Source: Scleromatobacter sp964418745
Lineage (GTDB): Bacteria; Pseudomonadota; Gammaproteobacteria; Burkholderiales; Burkholderiaceae_C
DNA length: 64,000 nt
NCBI GenBank assembly: GCA_964418745.1
Contig: CAYQMX010000006.1
Location: 1-64,000 of the forward strand
Direction: 5' to 3'
Each line of letters begins with the position of its first letter. Positions within the stretch are counted from its first letter, which is position 1. The notes below the pieces were generated by a model, which made no database searches, was not told the DNA's origin, and saw nothing but the letters and a program-made list of their open reading frames with translations. The position numbers and the translations under genes are program-made. Below are positions 16,411-32,278 of this stretch, in pieces.

Positions 16411-18048
16411 TCACGGCGCGCCGCCGACGGCGTGCACCAGGCGCGCGATCGCGAACGCCGCCCAGAGCGCGAACCACAGGTAGCGCCAGCCCTTGGGCGT
16501 CGACTTCGTACCGCCCAGGTGCACCAGCCGGAACGGCCGGGCCCGCGGTGGTCGCTCGTGCCGCAGCACCTCGCGCTCCTGCAGCCGCAGCGCCTCGGGC
16601 ACCGAGCGCAGCCGCGGCAGAAACCCCATCCGCGGTCCGAACGCCCGGCCCGCCGGCGGCGCGCCCCGGCGGTCCAGGAAGCGATCGAACTCCAGGCGAT
16701 GGACCGCCTCGCGCCACAGGAAGGGCCAGGCGGCGACGAGTTCCAGCCAGGCGGCGACTCGCCAGGCCAGCGCCGCCGCGAACAGCGTGGCCGGCGCGAT
16801 CAGCACCGCGCCCAGCGCGATGGCCGCCGACCCCGGTTCGGGGGCGGCGAGCACGACGGCGCCGACGAACGCCGCCACTGCCGCGAGCACGCCCGCCACG
16901 GCCAGGCTGCCGGCCACGCCGCGCACGATGCGACGCGCCCAATGGGTCGGCGCCAGGCCGGCGATGAACTGCAGCACGCGGCGCGACCCGAAGACGATCG
17001 CCGTCGCGACCAGGCCGAACAGCAGGCCGTCCAGCACCCCTGCGAGGTCGGGCGCGACGCTCGCCAACGGCAGGCCCGCGCACGCGCCCACGAGCAGGTC
17101 GGTGGACGCCAGGCCTTGCAGGCGTTTCAGCGCGCGCGGGTCCAGGCAGGCGGCCAGGGGCTTCGCGTCCGCGTCCTCGCAACCGTGTTGCCAGCGCCGC
17201 GCCCAGTGCAGCGCCTCGAGCGCGGTCGGGTGGAACACGATGGGCACGATGCGGCGGCGCGGCGAATGCAGGCGCCGCAGGCAGGCGTTGCCGCTGAAGT
17301 GGCGCGCGTAGACCAGGTCGCGCGACAGCGCCAGCCGGGCCTCCATCTGGCGCAGCACCCAGGGCGACAGCCACCCCGACAGCCGCGCCGGGTGGCGGTG
17401 CCAGTCGAATGCGCGGCCCGTCTCGAACAGCAGCGTCAGCGGCGGCGCGTCGGACTCGATGAACCAGCGCAGCAGCGCGAATTCGAGCGCCTGGCTGTCG
17501 TCCAGCGTGGCCTGCACGCGGGCCTGCAGCAGGTCGCGCAGCGCCGGCAGCCAGGACTCGTCGTCCGTGCCGGTGGCCGCGCCGGCGAGCGCGTGGAAGT
17601 GCTGGAAGTGCGTGGCCAGGCGCGGCGGCTCGTCGTCCGGCGCGCCGCGGTCCGCGACGGGCGCGGCCGCGACCGTCGGCGCGGCGGCCGCGTCGGTGGC
17701 CACGGGCGGCACGCCGGCGACCGGTGCCGGCGGCACCTCGATGGCGACCTGGGGCCCGGGCATCGCCGCGACCTCGGCACCGGCGGCCGGCTCCCCGGCC
17801 GTTGGCGGCGCTTCGGTCCCGGTCTCGGCCGACGGCGTGTCGGCCCACCCCGCCTCCCCGGTCTCCTCGGCCCGTTCCTGCTCGCGCCGGCGCGCGAACG
17901 GCAACGCCACTTCGTAGGCCGCGCGGATGCGCGCGAAGTCCTGCGGATGCGTCTCCGGCCGGAACTCCTTGATCAGCGCCGCATAGCGACGCCGCAGGTC
18001 GGTCACGGCGACCTCCTGGTCCACGCCCAGGGCCTGCCACGGCGTCAT
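16411..18048 (-). CDS. Membrane protein with degenerate J-like N-terminus
   Basis: A 545-aa protein. Residues 1-50 resemble a J domain in order and spacing (WQALGVDQEVAVTDLRRRYAALIKE, then DFARIRAAYEVAL), but the HPD tripeptide that triggers Hsp70 ATPase is replaced by RPE at 30-32. A Pro/Ala/Glu-rich linker (about 60-140) leads to a soluble helical part, then four or so hydrophobic segments between about residue 300 and the C-terminus (GLLFGLVATAIVF, GVLAAVAAFVGAVVLA, LFAAALAWRVAAWL, LWFALWAAFAI). The gene starts 7 nt after the hsp70 stop, so the two are one operon. Possibly a membrane co-chaperone or adaptor; function not established. Confidence 0.65.
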   Translation of the reverse strand: MTPWQALGVDQEVAVTDLRRRYAALIKEFRPETHPQDFARIRAAYEVALPFARRREQERAEETGEAGWADTPSAETGTEAPPTAGEPAAGAEVAAMPGPQVAIEVPPAPVAGVPPVATDAAAAPTVAAAPVADRGAPDDEPPRLATHFQHFHALAGAATGTDDESWLPALRDLLQARVQATLDDSQALEFALLRWFIESDAPPLTLLFETGRAFDWHRHPARLSGWLSPWVLRQMEARLALSRDLVYARHFSGNACLRRLHSPRRRIVPIVFHPTALEALHWARRWQHGCEDADAKPLAACLDPRALKRLQGLASTDLLVGACAGLPLASVAPDLAGVLDGLLFGLVATAIVFGSRRVLQFIAGLAPTHWARRIVRGVAGSLAVAGVLAAVAAFVGAVVLAAPEPGSAAIALGAVLIAPATLFAAALAWRVAAWLELVAAWPFLWREAVHRLEFDRFLDRRGAPPAGRAFGPRMGFLPRLRSVPEALRLQEREVLRHERPPRARPFRLVHLGGTKSTPKGWRYLWFALWAAFAIARLVHAVGGAP

Positions 18049-18055
18049 GCGGGGC

Positions 18056-19753
18056 CTACCAGGCGGGGCCGCGTTCGACCGTGTCGAGCGCGGCCGAGAA
18101 TTGCGAACGCGCCTCGGCGATCTCCTTGCCGTCCTGGCGCCCCAGCACCGCCTCGAACTGGCTCAGCCAGCGGCCCACCTGCTCGCGCTCGTCGCCCAGC
18201 AACTGCTCGTAGAGGCGGTTCGCGCGCGCCAGCACCAGGCGGTTCTGGTCCTGGTCGCGCGGGTGCACCTTCAACGCGGCGAGCTCGACGCGCCGGCGCT
18301 CGATCTCGGCGTCGCTGATGTCGCCGGCCAGCTTGCGGATGACGAGGTTGCGCTCGATGCCGTGGTCGGCGACGGCGATGTCGACGTCCAGGATGCCGTT
18401 GACGTCGTAGGTGTAGCGCACGTCGACGTGGACGGCGCCCGCCTTCAGCGGCGGGATCGCGAGCTCGACGCTGCCCAGCTCGATGTTCTGGCTGCAGTGG
18501 CGCGATTCGCCCTGGAAGATGTCGACGGCCAGCGTGGTCTGGTTGTCGGCCACGGTCTGCACCGTCTTCACGCGGCTCGCCGGCACGACGGTGTTGCGCT
18601 CGATGATGGGCAGGAAGACGTCGCCGACGTGGCCGCCGCGGCCGTCCGACTCGCTGATGCGGATGCCCAGCGTGTGGGGACAGACGTCGGTGAGCACCAT
18701 CTCCTCGAATGCCGCGTCGCGGCTGGTCAGGCCTGCGCAGACGGCCACGCCGAGCGCGATCGTCTGGTCGGGGTCGAGGTGGCGCGCCGGCAGGCGGCCG
18801 AACAGCTGCGCGACCAGGCGGCGCACCATGGGCATGCGGCTGGCGCCGCCGACCAGCGCGATCTCGTCGAGGTCGGCCACGCGCAGCCGCGCGTCCCGCA
18901 ACGCGCGCTCGATGGGTGCCCGCAGGCGCTCGAGCAGTGGCTCGCAGGCCTTGTCGAACTCGGCCTGCGTCACGGCGACCAGGCCCAGGCCCAGGCCCTG
19001 CAGGTCGACTTCGCAGCTGGCGGCCGAGGCCAGCGCACGCTTGGCGGACTCGGCGGCGAAGCGCAGCGCGCCGAGGCGGGCCGGGTCGGCGAGCGCCTTG
19101 TCGGCGAGCGCCGCCTTGCGCGCCAGCAACAGCACCAGGGCCTCGGTGAAGTCGTCGCCGCCCAGGAAGCTGTCGCCGCCCGTGGCGCGCACTTCCATCA
19201 CGCCGCTGAAGCGCTCGAGGATCGACACGTCGAAGGTGCCGCCGCCCAGGTCGATGATGAGGAACGTGGCGTCGGCGTCGCGCTCGTGGATGCCGTGGAA
19301 CAGCGCCGCGGCGGTCGGCTCGTTGACCAGGCGCAGCACCTTCAGGCCGGCCAGTTCACCGGCCAGGCGCGTCGCCTTGCGCTGCTGGTCGTTGAAGTAG
19401 GCCGGCACCGAGATGATGACCTCCTCGACCCGCTCGCCGGTGGCGTGCTCGGCGTCCGCCTTCAGGGCGCGCAGCACCAGCGCCGACAGGTCCTCGGGCC
19501 GGTAGTGCACGCCGCCCAGCGTCACCTTCTGGCCGGTGCCCATCAACCGCTTGAACGAGGCCGCGCTGCGCTTGGGGTGCGTGACCAGGCGCTCGCGCGC
19601 GGTGGCGCCCACCAGCACGCTGCCGTCGGCGTCCACCGAGACGACGGACGGCGTCAGCACGCTCCCGTGCACGTTGGCCACGGGCGTGGGCACGCCGTCC
19701 TTGAGCCAGGCGATGAGGCTGTTGGTGGTGCCCAGATCGATGCCGAATATCAC
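18056..19753 (-). CDS. Hsp70-family chaperone, HscC-like
   Basis: A 565-aa Hsp70 with the ATPase phosphate loops FGIDLGTTNS (residues 3-12), IDLGGGTFDVS and VGGASRMP, plus NEPTAAAL. At this length it is shorter than DnaK and lacks the long C-terminal lid, as in HscC-type proteins. Start choice: GTG at 19753 with GGGAGGG just upstream, directly before the first strand; longer frames run antisense through the nuclease gene. It is followed by a membrane J-like gene with a 7-nt gap. The pair is likely a specialised chaperone system, clients unknown. Confidence 0.88.
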   Translation of the reverse strand: MIFGIDLGTTNSLIAWLKDGVPTPVANVHGSVLTPSVVSVDADGSVLVGATARERLVTHPKRSAASFKRLMGTGQKVTLGGVHYRPEDLSALVLRALKADAEHATGERVEEVIISVPAYFNDQQRKATRLAGELAGLKVLRLVNEPTAAALFHGIHERDADATFLIIDLGGGTFDVSILERFSGVMEVRATGGDSFLGGDDFTEALVLLLARKAALADKALADPARLGALRFAAESAKRALASAASCEVDLQGLGLGLVAVTQAEFDKACEPLLERLRAPIERALRDARLRVADLDEIALVGGASRMPMVRRLVAQLFGRLPARHLDPDQTIALGVAVCAGLTSRDAAFEEMVLTDVCPHTLGIRISESDGRGGHVGDVFLPIIERNTVVPASRVKTVQTVADNQTTLAVDIFQGESRHCSQNIELGSVELAIPPLKAGAVHVDVRYTYDVNGILDVDIAVADHGIERNLVIRKLAGDISDAEIERRRVELAALKVHPRDQDQNRLVLARANRLYEQLLGDEREQVGRWLSQFEAVLGRQDGKEIAEARSQFSAALDTVERGPAW

Positions 19754-19873
19754 GCTTGTCCCTCCCGGACGGAAGGCGCGTTGCGTCGTTCTCGCAGGAA
19801 CGTTGTATCGCCGCGCCGAAATCGATTTTAGGGGCTGGTCCGGGGGGCGCCGTTCGCGGGTGGGTGCGGCAAC

Positions 19874-21775
19874 ATGGATCGCATGCGGCTGGCCCCTTCC
19901 CACCTGTTGCGATACCTGGCACTGGCCGTGCTGGCATCGACCCGTCCGGCGGGCGCGGGCGAGCCGGCGCCGGCGGCGTCCCCGGGCGCCGACGTCGCCA
20001 TCGCCGCGATCCAGGGGCGCGGCGCGCGCAGTCCGTGGGCGGGGCGGCGCGTGGTCACCGAGGGCGCGGTGACGCTGGTTGCGAGCAACGGCTTCTTCCT
20101 CCAATCGATGCCGGGCACAGGCGGCGCGCGCGCCTCGCACGGCTTGTTCGTGTTCACGGGCGACGCCCCCGCGGCGGTGGTGGCGGGCCAGTGCGTGCGC
20201 GTGGCCGGGCGCGTCGTGGAGTTCAACGTCGGCGCGCCCGACAACCGCGAGACGCTGGCCCACCCGATCACCGAGCTGCACGACCTCGACGTCCTGCAGG
20301 TGCGGCGCGCCGGTTGCGACGTGGTGCCCGTGCCCGTCACGCTGCCGCTGCCCGAGGGCGACGACCTGGAACGTTTCGAGGGCATGCTGGTCACGCTGCG
20401 CGGGCCGCTGACGGTGCAGCAGAACTTCTTCCTCGGCCGCTTCGGCCAGCTGACGCTGGCGGCCGGCGGACGCGTCCAGGCGCCCACCAACCTTGTGCGC
20501 CCTGGCGCGGCCGCCCAGGCGCTGGCGCGCGCGAACGTCCGCCGCTCCATCGTGCTGGACGACGCATCGGCGCGCCAGTTCCCGGCACCGGTGCCCTACC
20601 TGGGCGACGACGGCAGCGTGCGCGCGGGCGACACCGTCGACGCCGTCACCGGCGTGATCGACTACGGGCTGGCGTCGGCGCGCGCCGAGGGACCCGGCAC
20701 GTGGAAGATCCAGCCCGTGCGCCCGCCGGCCTTCGTGCGCGCGAACCCGCGCCGGCCCGCGCCCGACCCGGTGGGCGGGGACCTGCGCATCGCCGCGGCC
20801 AACCTCGACAACTACTTCAGCACGCCGGCCGACGGCCGCCATGCCTGCGGCCCGCGGCGGCGGTCGACCGATTGCCGCGGCGCCCGCTCCGCGCGGGAGT
20901 TCGAGCGCCAGCAGGCCAAGATCGTCGAGATGCTGGCGGCGATCGACGCCGACATCGTGGCGCTGATGGAGGTCGAGAACAACGGCGCGGTCGCGCTGGG
21001 CACGCTGGTCGGCGCGCTCAACGCGCGCGCCGGCATCCCCACGTGGGCGGCGGTCGACACGCCGCCGGGCCTGGCCGGCGACGACGCGATCCGCGTGGCG
21101 CTCCTCTACAAGCCGGCGCGGGTGCTGCCCGTCGGCCCCGCGCGAGTCGACGCCGACCCGGTGCATGCCCGCCCGCCGCTGGCGCAGACCTTCGCGACGG
21201 CCGATGGCGCGGCGCGCCTGACCGTCGTCGCCAGCCACTTCAAGTCGCGCCGCTGCGACGGCGCTTCCGGCGCCGAGCGCGACCGGGGCGACCTGCAGGG
21301 CTGCTTCAGCCACCGGCGCGCCGCGCAGGCTCGCGCGCTGGCGCGCTTCGCGCACGCCGTCGCGCGCGCGACCGGCATCGGCGACACCCTGCTGGTGGGC
21401 GACTTCAACGCCTACGCCCGCGAGGATGCGCCCGCGCTGCTGGCCGAGCGCGGCTTCGCCGACCAGGTGGCACGCTTCGACCCGGCCGGCTATTCGTTCG
21501 TCTTCGACGGCGCCGCCGGCCGCCTCGACGGCGTGTTCGCCAGCGCGTCGCTGGCGCCGCGCGTGACCGGCGTCACCGCCTGGCACGTCGATGCCGACGA
21601 GCCCGCGCTGCTGGACTACGCGTTCGCGTTGCGCGCGCCCGGCGCCGCGGCGTCGGCACCGTCGACCTGGACGCCGACGCCGTGGCGGGCGTCCGACCAC
21701 GATCCGCTGGTCGTCGGCCTGCGGGTGGCGTCGTCGCCGCCGCCGGTCGCGAGCGCTCCCCGCGCGCCGCCGTGA
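19874..21775 (+). CDS. ExeM/NucH-family extracellular endonuclease
   Basis: Predicted secreted DNase of 633 aa. A signal peptide covers about residues 1-28. The N-terminal half has OB-like strands (VVTEGAVTLVASNGFFLQ, then GQCVRVAGRVVEF) as in ExeM. The C-terminal endonuclease/exonuclease/phosphatase domain shows IAAANLDNYF, DIVALMEVENN (metal Glu), VVASHFKSR, LVGDFNAYAREDA and the terminal SDHDPLVVGL with the catalytic His. Start ATG 19874 gives the complete signal peptide. Export by the T2SS encoded at 43.7-55.7 kb is plausible because ExeM-type nucleases are often T2SS clients, but nothing in the sequence proves it. Confidence 0.88.
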   Translation: MDRMRLAPSHLLRYLALAVLASTRPAGAGEPAPAASPGADVAIAAIQGRGARSPWAGRRVVTEGAVTLVASNGFFLQSMPGTGGARASHGLFVFTGDAPAAVVAGQCVRVAGRVVEFNVGAPDNRETLAHPITELHDLDVLQVRRAGCDVVPVPVTLPLPEGDDLERFEGMLVTLRGPLTVQQNFFLGRFGQLTLAAGGRVQAPTNLVRPGAAAQALARANVRRSIVLDDASARQFPAPVPYLGDDGSVRAGDTVDAVTGVIDYGLASARAEGPGTWKIQPVRPPAFVRANPRRPAPDPVGGDLRIAAANLDNYFSTPADGRHACGPRRRSTDCRGARSAREFERQQAKIVEMLAAIDADIVALMEVENNGAVALGTLVGALNARAGIPTWAAVDTPPGLAGDDAIRVALLYKPARVLPVGPARVDADPVHARPPLAQTFATADGAARLTVVASHFKSRRCDGASGAERDRGDLQGCFSHRRAAQARALARFAHAVARATGIGDTLLVGDFNAYAREDAPALLAERGFADQVARFDPAGYSFVFDGAAGRLDGVFASASLAPRVTGVTAWHVDADEPALLDYAFALRAPGAAASAPSTWTPTPWRASDHDPLVVGLRVASSPPPVASAPRAPP

Positions 21776-21790
21776 GGGCGCGCCGCTGCT

Positions 21791-22630
21791 TCAGTCCCGC
21801 AGCAGTCCGGCGCCCAGCGCCGCCAGCGGTCGCACCATCCAGCGCCGCAGGCCGGAGCCGAGTTGCAAGGGCTGGATCGCCATGCGCACGGCGAGCTCCA
21901 TCGGCAGGTGGCTGCGCACGCGTCGGTAGGCCTGGCGCGTGAGGTCGTCGGCCGTCGCCGGCACGCCGGCCGACGTCGGCGCGAACGCGGCGCCCTCGCG
22001 CCAGGCGGCGGCGTGGCGCAGCGCGATCGTCGTGTCCTCGCGCCGCAGGTCGAAGGCGCGGCGCACCAGCGCGGCCAGCACATGGCGCCGACCCAGGCGA
22101 TCGCGACGGCGGTATTTCAGGAAGAACGCGTGGAAGTGCTTGTAGTGGCGCACCTCGTCGCCGCGGATGCGCCAGGCCAGCGCGCGCAGCACCGGCTCCG
22201 CGCAGGCCGCGTGCAGCGCCTGGTAGTAGGTCGTCGTGCCCATCTCGACGATGCAGCGCGCGGCCATTTCCTGGCCCCGGGTGGGTTCGAGGTCGTCCGG
22301 CGTGCACAGCCGGGCGTACTCGGCCAGGAAGCCGGCGTAGGCGCCGTCCCAGTCGAATTCCGGCCACACGCGGCGCACGTAGGCCTCCAGGGCCCGCCCG
22401 TGCTGGAGCTCCTCCGGCTCCCAGTGCGCGCGCAGCCAGTCGGCCACCTCCGCATCGGCGGCGAAGCGCTCCACGAGGTTGCAGGCGTAGGTATGGCTGG
22501 CGCTCTCGACGAACGATGCGCCGCAGACGAGCAGGAACAGCGTCGCGTCGTCGCGCACCTGCGCCACCTCGACGGCGGCGAAGTCGATGTCGGCGAGCGT
22601 CCAGGGCAACTGTCGGGTGGGGGGCGTCAT
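21791..22630 (-). CDS. Ferritin-like di-iron protein
   Basis: A 279-aa helical protein with a full set of candidate di-iron ligands: Glu42 (FVESASH), Glu74 and His77 (EELQHG), Glu128 (VEMGTTTYYQ), and Glu158 and His161 (RGDEVRHYKHF). This E, ExxH, E, ExxH pattern is shared by acyl-ACP desaturases and related ferritin-like oxidases. ATG 22630 is the best start. The C-terminus contains a long amphipathic stretch (MAIQPLQLGSGLRRWMVRPLAALGAGLL) that may bind membrane. Substrate unknown. Confidence 0.75.
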   Translation of the reverse strand: MTPPTRQLPWTLADIDFAAVEVAQVRDDATLFLLVCGASFVESASHTYACNLVERFAADAEVADWLRAHWEPEELQHGRALEAYVRRVWPEFDWDGAYAGFLAEYARLCTPDDLEPTRGQEMAARCIVEMGTTTYYQALHAACAEPVLRALAWRIRGDEVRHYKHFHAFFLKYRRRDRLGRRHVLAALVRRAFDLRREDTTIALRHAAAWREGAAFAPTSAGVPATADDLTRQAYRRVRSHLPMELAVRMAIQPLQLGSGLRRWMVRPLAALGAGLLRD

Positions 22631-23017
22631 GACCGGGGGCGGCAATCGGCGTTCTCGCCGTGGGCGATTCTGCCGGCCGGGCGCCGCTGCGGCGTGCCGG
22701 CGTTGCACCTGTTTCTCCACTGCCGAGCAAGATCCAGGCGCGCGCCGTCGGCGGGTCGCCCCCGCGCACCGTCGACGTCGCGCGGCAGCCGGGCACCCGG
22801 TAGGCCCGCGGCGCGCTGGCACTATTTCACGCGGGTGTTTCATCCGCGGCGACGTTCGGGGCCGATGGCGCCGGGTAGGGCACGCGCGCCGGGTTTTAGT
22901 GCCGGCACCCTCGGTCCGCTGGCGCCGTCCGGTGCGACAGTCCGGCTCGCGCTGATGGAGCCGCGACGTCGTTCGTCGAGCGGCAGATCCATCGGCTCCT
23001 TGAAACCTTCGAGAAGC
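22631..23017. other. Divergent intergenic region
   Basis: This 387-nt region lies between the ferritin-like gene and the small protein gene at 23018. Base composition shifts to mixed around 22820-22900 (CACTATTTCACGCGGGTGTT), which is a likely promoter area. I see no small gene, repeat or clear operator in it. Confidence 0.3.
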
Positions 23018-23326
23018 ATGATGAATCTGTTGAATGGCGCCCGCGGGCTCCTGGCCCGGGTATTCGGCCCGGATGACTCCCGCATCGGCATCATCCTGTT
23101 GCGCAGCCTGTGCGAGGAACTGCTGGCGGACGTCCCGGCGGCGCTCAGCGTGGGCGTGACGTCGCGGCTGCAGTGGGTCCATTCGGACGAGGACGTGCGC
23201 CACCTGCGGCTGGCCGTCTTCGACGCGATCTCGCATTCGCGCGGCCAGGGCGAGGCCATGGCGCGCATCGCGACGTTCGACCGCCGCGTGTTCCTCAATT
23301 CCGCCTACAGCCTGCTGCGCAACTGA
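23018..23326 (+). CDS. Hypothetical 102-aa protein
   Basis: Not recognised. A small soluble protein starting MMNLLNGARGLL, with helices and mixed charge (SDEDVRHLRLAVFDAISHSRGQGEAMARIATF). GAGAAG precedes the first ATG; the second Met is an equal candidate. Codon use is typical of the neighbourhood. It ends 44 nt before the CDF transporter start and may share its transcript. Confidence 0.55.
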   Translation: MMNLLNGARGLLARVFGPDDSRIGIILLRSLCEELLADVPAALSVGVTSRLQWVHSDEDVRHLRLAVFDAISHSRGQGEAMARIATFDRRVFLNSAYSLLRN

Positions 23327-23370
23327 GCCCGCGCGCCGGCGCACCGGTGCCGCCCGGCGACAATGGCGGC

Positions 23371-24276
23371 ATGCAGATCAGCTCGTACCTCAAGGTCTCC
23401 GCGGCCGTCGCCGTGGCGACGATCGCGTTGAAGGCCTGCGCCTGGTACGTCAGCGGCTCGGTGAGCCTGCTCTCCGACGCGCTGGAGGGGCTGGTCAACC
23501 TGGTCGGCGCGGTGTTCGCGCTGATGATGGTGTCGTGGGCCGAGCAGCCGCCGGACGAGCAGCATCCCTACGGTCACCACAAGGCCGAGTACTTCTCCAG
23601 CGGGTTCGAGGGCGTGCTGATCGTGGCCGCGGCGATCGCCATCGTCGGCGCGGCGGGCGAGCGCCTGTTCCATCCGGCGCCGGTGCAGGCCCTCGGCCTG
23701 GGCATCGGGCTGTCGCTGGCGTCCACGGCGCTCAACGGCGGGCTCGCGCTGGCGATGCTGCGCAAGGCCGCGCGTGTGCGCTCGATCGCGCTGGAGGCCG
23801 ACGCCAGGCACCTGATCACCGACGTGTGGACGTCGGTCGGCGTCGTCGCCGGCCTCGTCGGCGTGCACTTCACCGGCTGGCTGTGGCTGGATCCCGTGGT
23901 GGCCGTGTGCGTGGCGGGCAACATCGTGCGCGAGGGCGTCGCGCTGGTCTGGCGCTCGGCCGACGGGCTGATGGACATGGCCGTCGAACCCGAGATCCTG
24001 GCGCAGATCGACCGCACGCTGGCCGCCTTCGAGGCGCAGCCGATCCGGTTCGACCACGTGGTCACGCGCCGCGCCGGCCAGCGCCGCTACGTCGACCTGC
24101 ACATGCACGTGCCGGCGGCCTGGACGCTGGGCCGTGCCGCCGCGGTGCGGGCCGAGGTCGAGCGCGCGCTGATGCGCGACGTCACCGGGCTGCGCACCTC
24201 GATCCAGCTGCTGCCCAACGACGTCGAGGCCTATGTCGACGAGCCGGCGCCCGACGGCCGGCCGGCGCCGGGCTGA
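23371..24276 (+). CDS. Cation diffusion facilitator family transporter
   Basis: A 301-aa inner-membrane metal efflux protein of the CDF family. The first membrane helices carry SVSLLSDALEGLVNLVG, the CDF signature region with Asp36; the usual second Asp is Asn43 here, a variant seen in part of the family. HPYGHHKAEYFSSG forms the cytoplasmic loop after helix 2, and ADARHLITDVWTSVGV matches the second metal-site helix. The cytosolic C-terminal domain ends the protein (VDLHMHVP). The likely substrate is a divalent metal, but which one cannot be told. Confidence 0.88.
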   Translation: MQISSYLKVSAAVAVATIALKACAWYVSGSVSLLSDALEGLVNLVGAVFALMMVSWAEQPPDEQHPYGHHKAEYFSSGFEGVLIVAAAIAIVGAAGERLFHPAPVQALGLGIGLSLASTALNGGLALAMLRKAARVRSIALEADARHLITDVWTSVGVVAGLVGVHFTGWLWLDPVVAVCVAGNIVREGVALVWRSADGLMDMAVEPEILAQIDRTLAAFEAQPIRFDHVVTRRAGQRRYVDLHMHVPAAWTLGRAAAVRAEVERALMRDVTGLRTSIQLLPNDVEAYVDEPAPDGRPAPG

Positions 24277-24288
24277 GGGCGCCGCGCC

Positions 24289-24732
24289 ATGCTGGCCGTC
24301 CTCCAGCGCGTGCGCGAGGCACGCGTCGACATCTCCGGCGCCACCGTCGGGGCGATCGGCCCCGGGCTGCTGGTGCTGGTGTGCGCCGAGCCCGGCGACA
24401 CCGACGCCCACGCCGACCGGCTCGTCGCCAAGCTGCTGAAGCTGCGCATCTTCGCCGACGACGCGGGCAAGATGAACCGCAGCGTGCAGGACGTGCCCGA
24501 CGCGGGACTGCTGGTCGTCAGCCAGTTCACGCTGGCCGCCGACGTGAGCGGCGGCAACCGCCCGAGCTTCACCGGCGCCGCGCCGCCCGAGCTCGGCCGC
24601 CGGCTCTACGAGACCGTCCTGCGCCTGGCCGCCGAGCGCCACCCGCGCGTGGCGAGCGGGCGCTTCGGCGCCGACATGCAGGTGCACCTCGTCAACGACG
24701 GCCCCGTCACCATTCCCCTGACCATCCGCTAG
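24289..24732 (+). CDS. dtd: D-aminoacyl-tRNA deacylase
   Basis: Hydrolyses D-aminoacyl-tRNA (and Gly-tRNA-Ala) as translation proofreading. At 147 aa it has the usual length and both signatures: SQFTLAAD in the centre, followed by GGNRPSF, and NDGPVTI at the C-terminus (Gly-cisPro variant region). The N-terminus MLAVLQRVREARVDI is typical. It begins 12 nt after the CDF gene stop, so they are probably co-transcribed. Confidence 0.96.
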   Translation: MLAVLQRVREARVDISGATVGAIGPGLLVLVCAEPGDTDAHADRLVAKLLKLRIFADDAGKMNRSVQDVPDAGLLVVSQFTLAADVSGGNRPSFTGAAPPELGRRLYETVLRLAAERHPRVASGRFGADMQVHLVNDGPVTIPLTIR

Positions 24733-24740
24733 AGATCGCC

Positions 24741-25109
24741 ATGGCTTCCATCGTCAAGTTCGACCCCCCGTCCGCCGCCCCCGAGATCGACCACCCGCGC
24801 GAGGATCGGCGCGAGATCGGCGCGCCCGAGCGCCGCACCTGGGTGCTCTACGAGAGCGCCCCGGCCGGCCTGGTGGCCGGCATCTGGGAATGCGAGGTCG
24901 GGCGCTGGCGCATCCAGATGGACCCGACCGAGCACGAGTACATGGTGGTGCTGGCCGGCCGCTGCCGCCTGCACGCCGCCGACGGCACGTTCACCGAGGC
25001 CGGCCCCGGCGAGGCGCTGGTGATCCCGGCGGGCTTCGCGGGCTCGTTCGAGGTGCTGCAGGCACTGCGCAAGCACTTCGTGATCGTCGTCGGGTCCGCG
25101 GATTCCTAG
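24741..25109 (+). CDS. Cupin-domain protein
   Basis: A 122-aa single-domain cupin of the DUF861/Cupin_3 type. Visible features are the entry strand WECEVGRWRI, the HEYMVVLAGRCRLHAADG segment (His and Glu as possible metal ligands), and PGEALVIPAGFAGSFEVL. It starts 8 nt after dtd and overlaps the next convergent gene by four bases. Function unknown. Confidence 0.78.
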   Translation: MASIVKFDPPSAAPEIDHPREDRREIGAPERRTWVLYESAPAGLVAGIWECEVGRWRIQMDPTEHEYMVVLAGRCRLHAADGTFTEAGPGEALVIPAGFAGSFEVLQALRKHFVIVVGSADS

Positions 25110-25405
25110 TCGTCGTCGCGGCCGTCGGCCCAGCGCGCCACGCGCTTCTTCACGTCGTCGATGAAGCGGCGCAGGCGTGCGTGGTCGGCGGCCTCCGCGT
25201 GCTCCCAGTCGGGTGAGCGCGCCGGGCGCCTGGCGACGTCCAGCTTCAGCACCGCGCCCTCGACGCGGGCCTTGACCACGGGCTGGCCCCTGAATTCGAA
25301 AGCGCCGTTGCGCTCTGCGAGCTGCAGGTCGCGCAGCGCGCGCGCGAGCGTCGCACGGGCGCTGGCGGGGTCAAACGGCGGCGGGGCGAAGAAGTCGTCG
25401 GACAT
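25106..25405 (-). CDS. Hypothetical 99-aa protein
   Basis: Not recognised. A small, soluble, charged protein: an N-terminal FFAPPPFDP motif, a helix (SARATLARALRDLQLAERN), two strands (FRGQPVVKARVEGAVLKLDVARR), and a basic C-terminal helix ending GRDDD. Composition and codon use look like a real gene; it is divergent from the kinase gene. Confidence 0.55.
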   Translation of the reverse strand: MSDDFFAPPPFDPASARATLARALRDLQLAERNGAFEFRGQPVVKARVEGAVLKLDVARRPARSPDWEHAEAADHARLRRFIDDVKKRVARWADGRDDD

Positions 25406-25513
25406 GGCGGTTCTCGTGACGGGACGGACCGCAAGTTAGCAGATTCGCGGCGCGGGGCCGGCGCTATCATCGGCACGGGCATTCCTGCCTCGTTCCCCGG
25501 GAGGAAACGCGCG

Positions 25514-32130
<6,617 letters not shown>

Positions 32131-32278
32131 GCGTGGTGGCGCGGCCTCGGCGCCGTGGCGGCCGTGCCGCATTCCACGAATGTGAGCCCAAAACGGCCCG
32201 AAGTGCGAGCTTGCATGTGATTACACTCGGGCAGGTGCAAGGTGCAGCCCGGTGGTCCTGGGCAGAGCGGGAGTGTTC

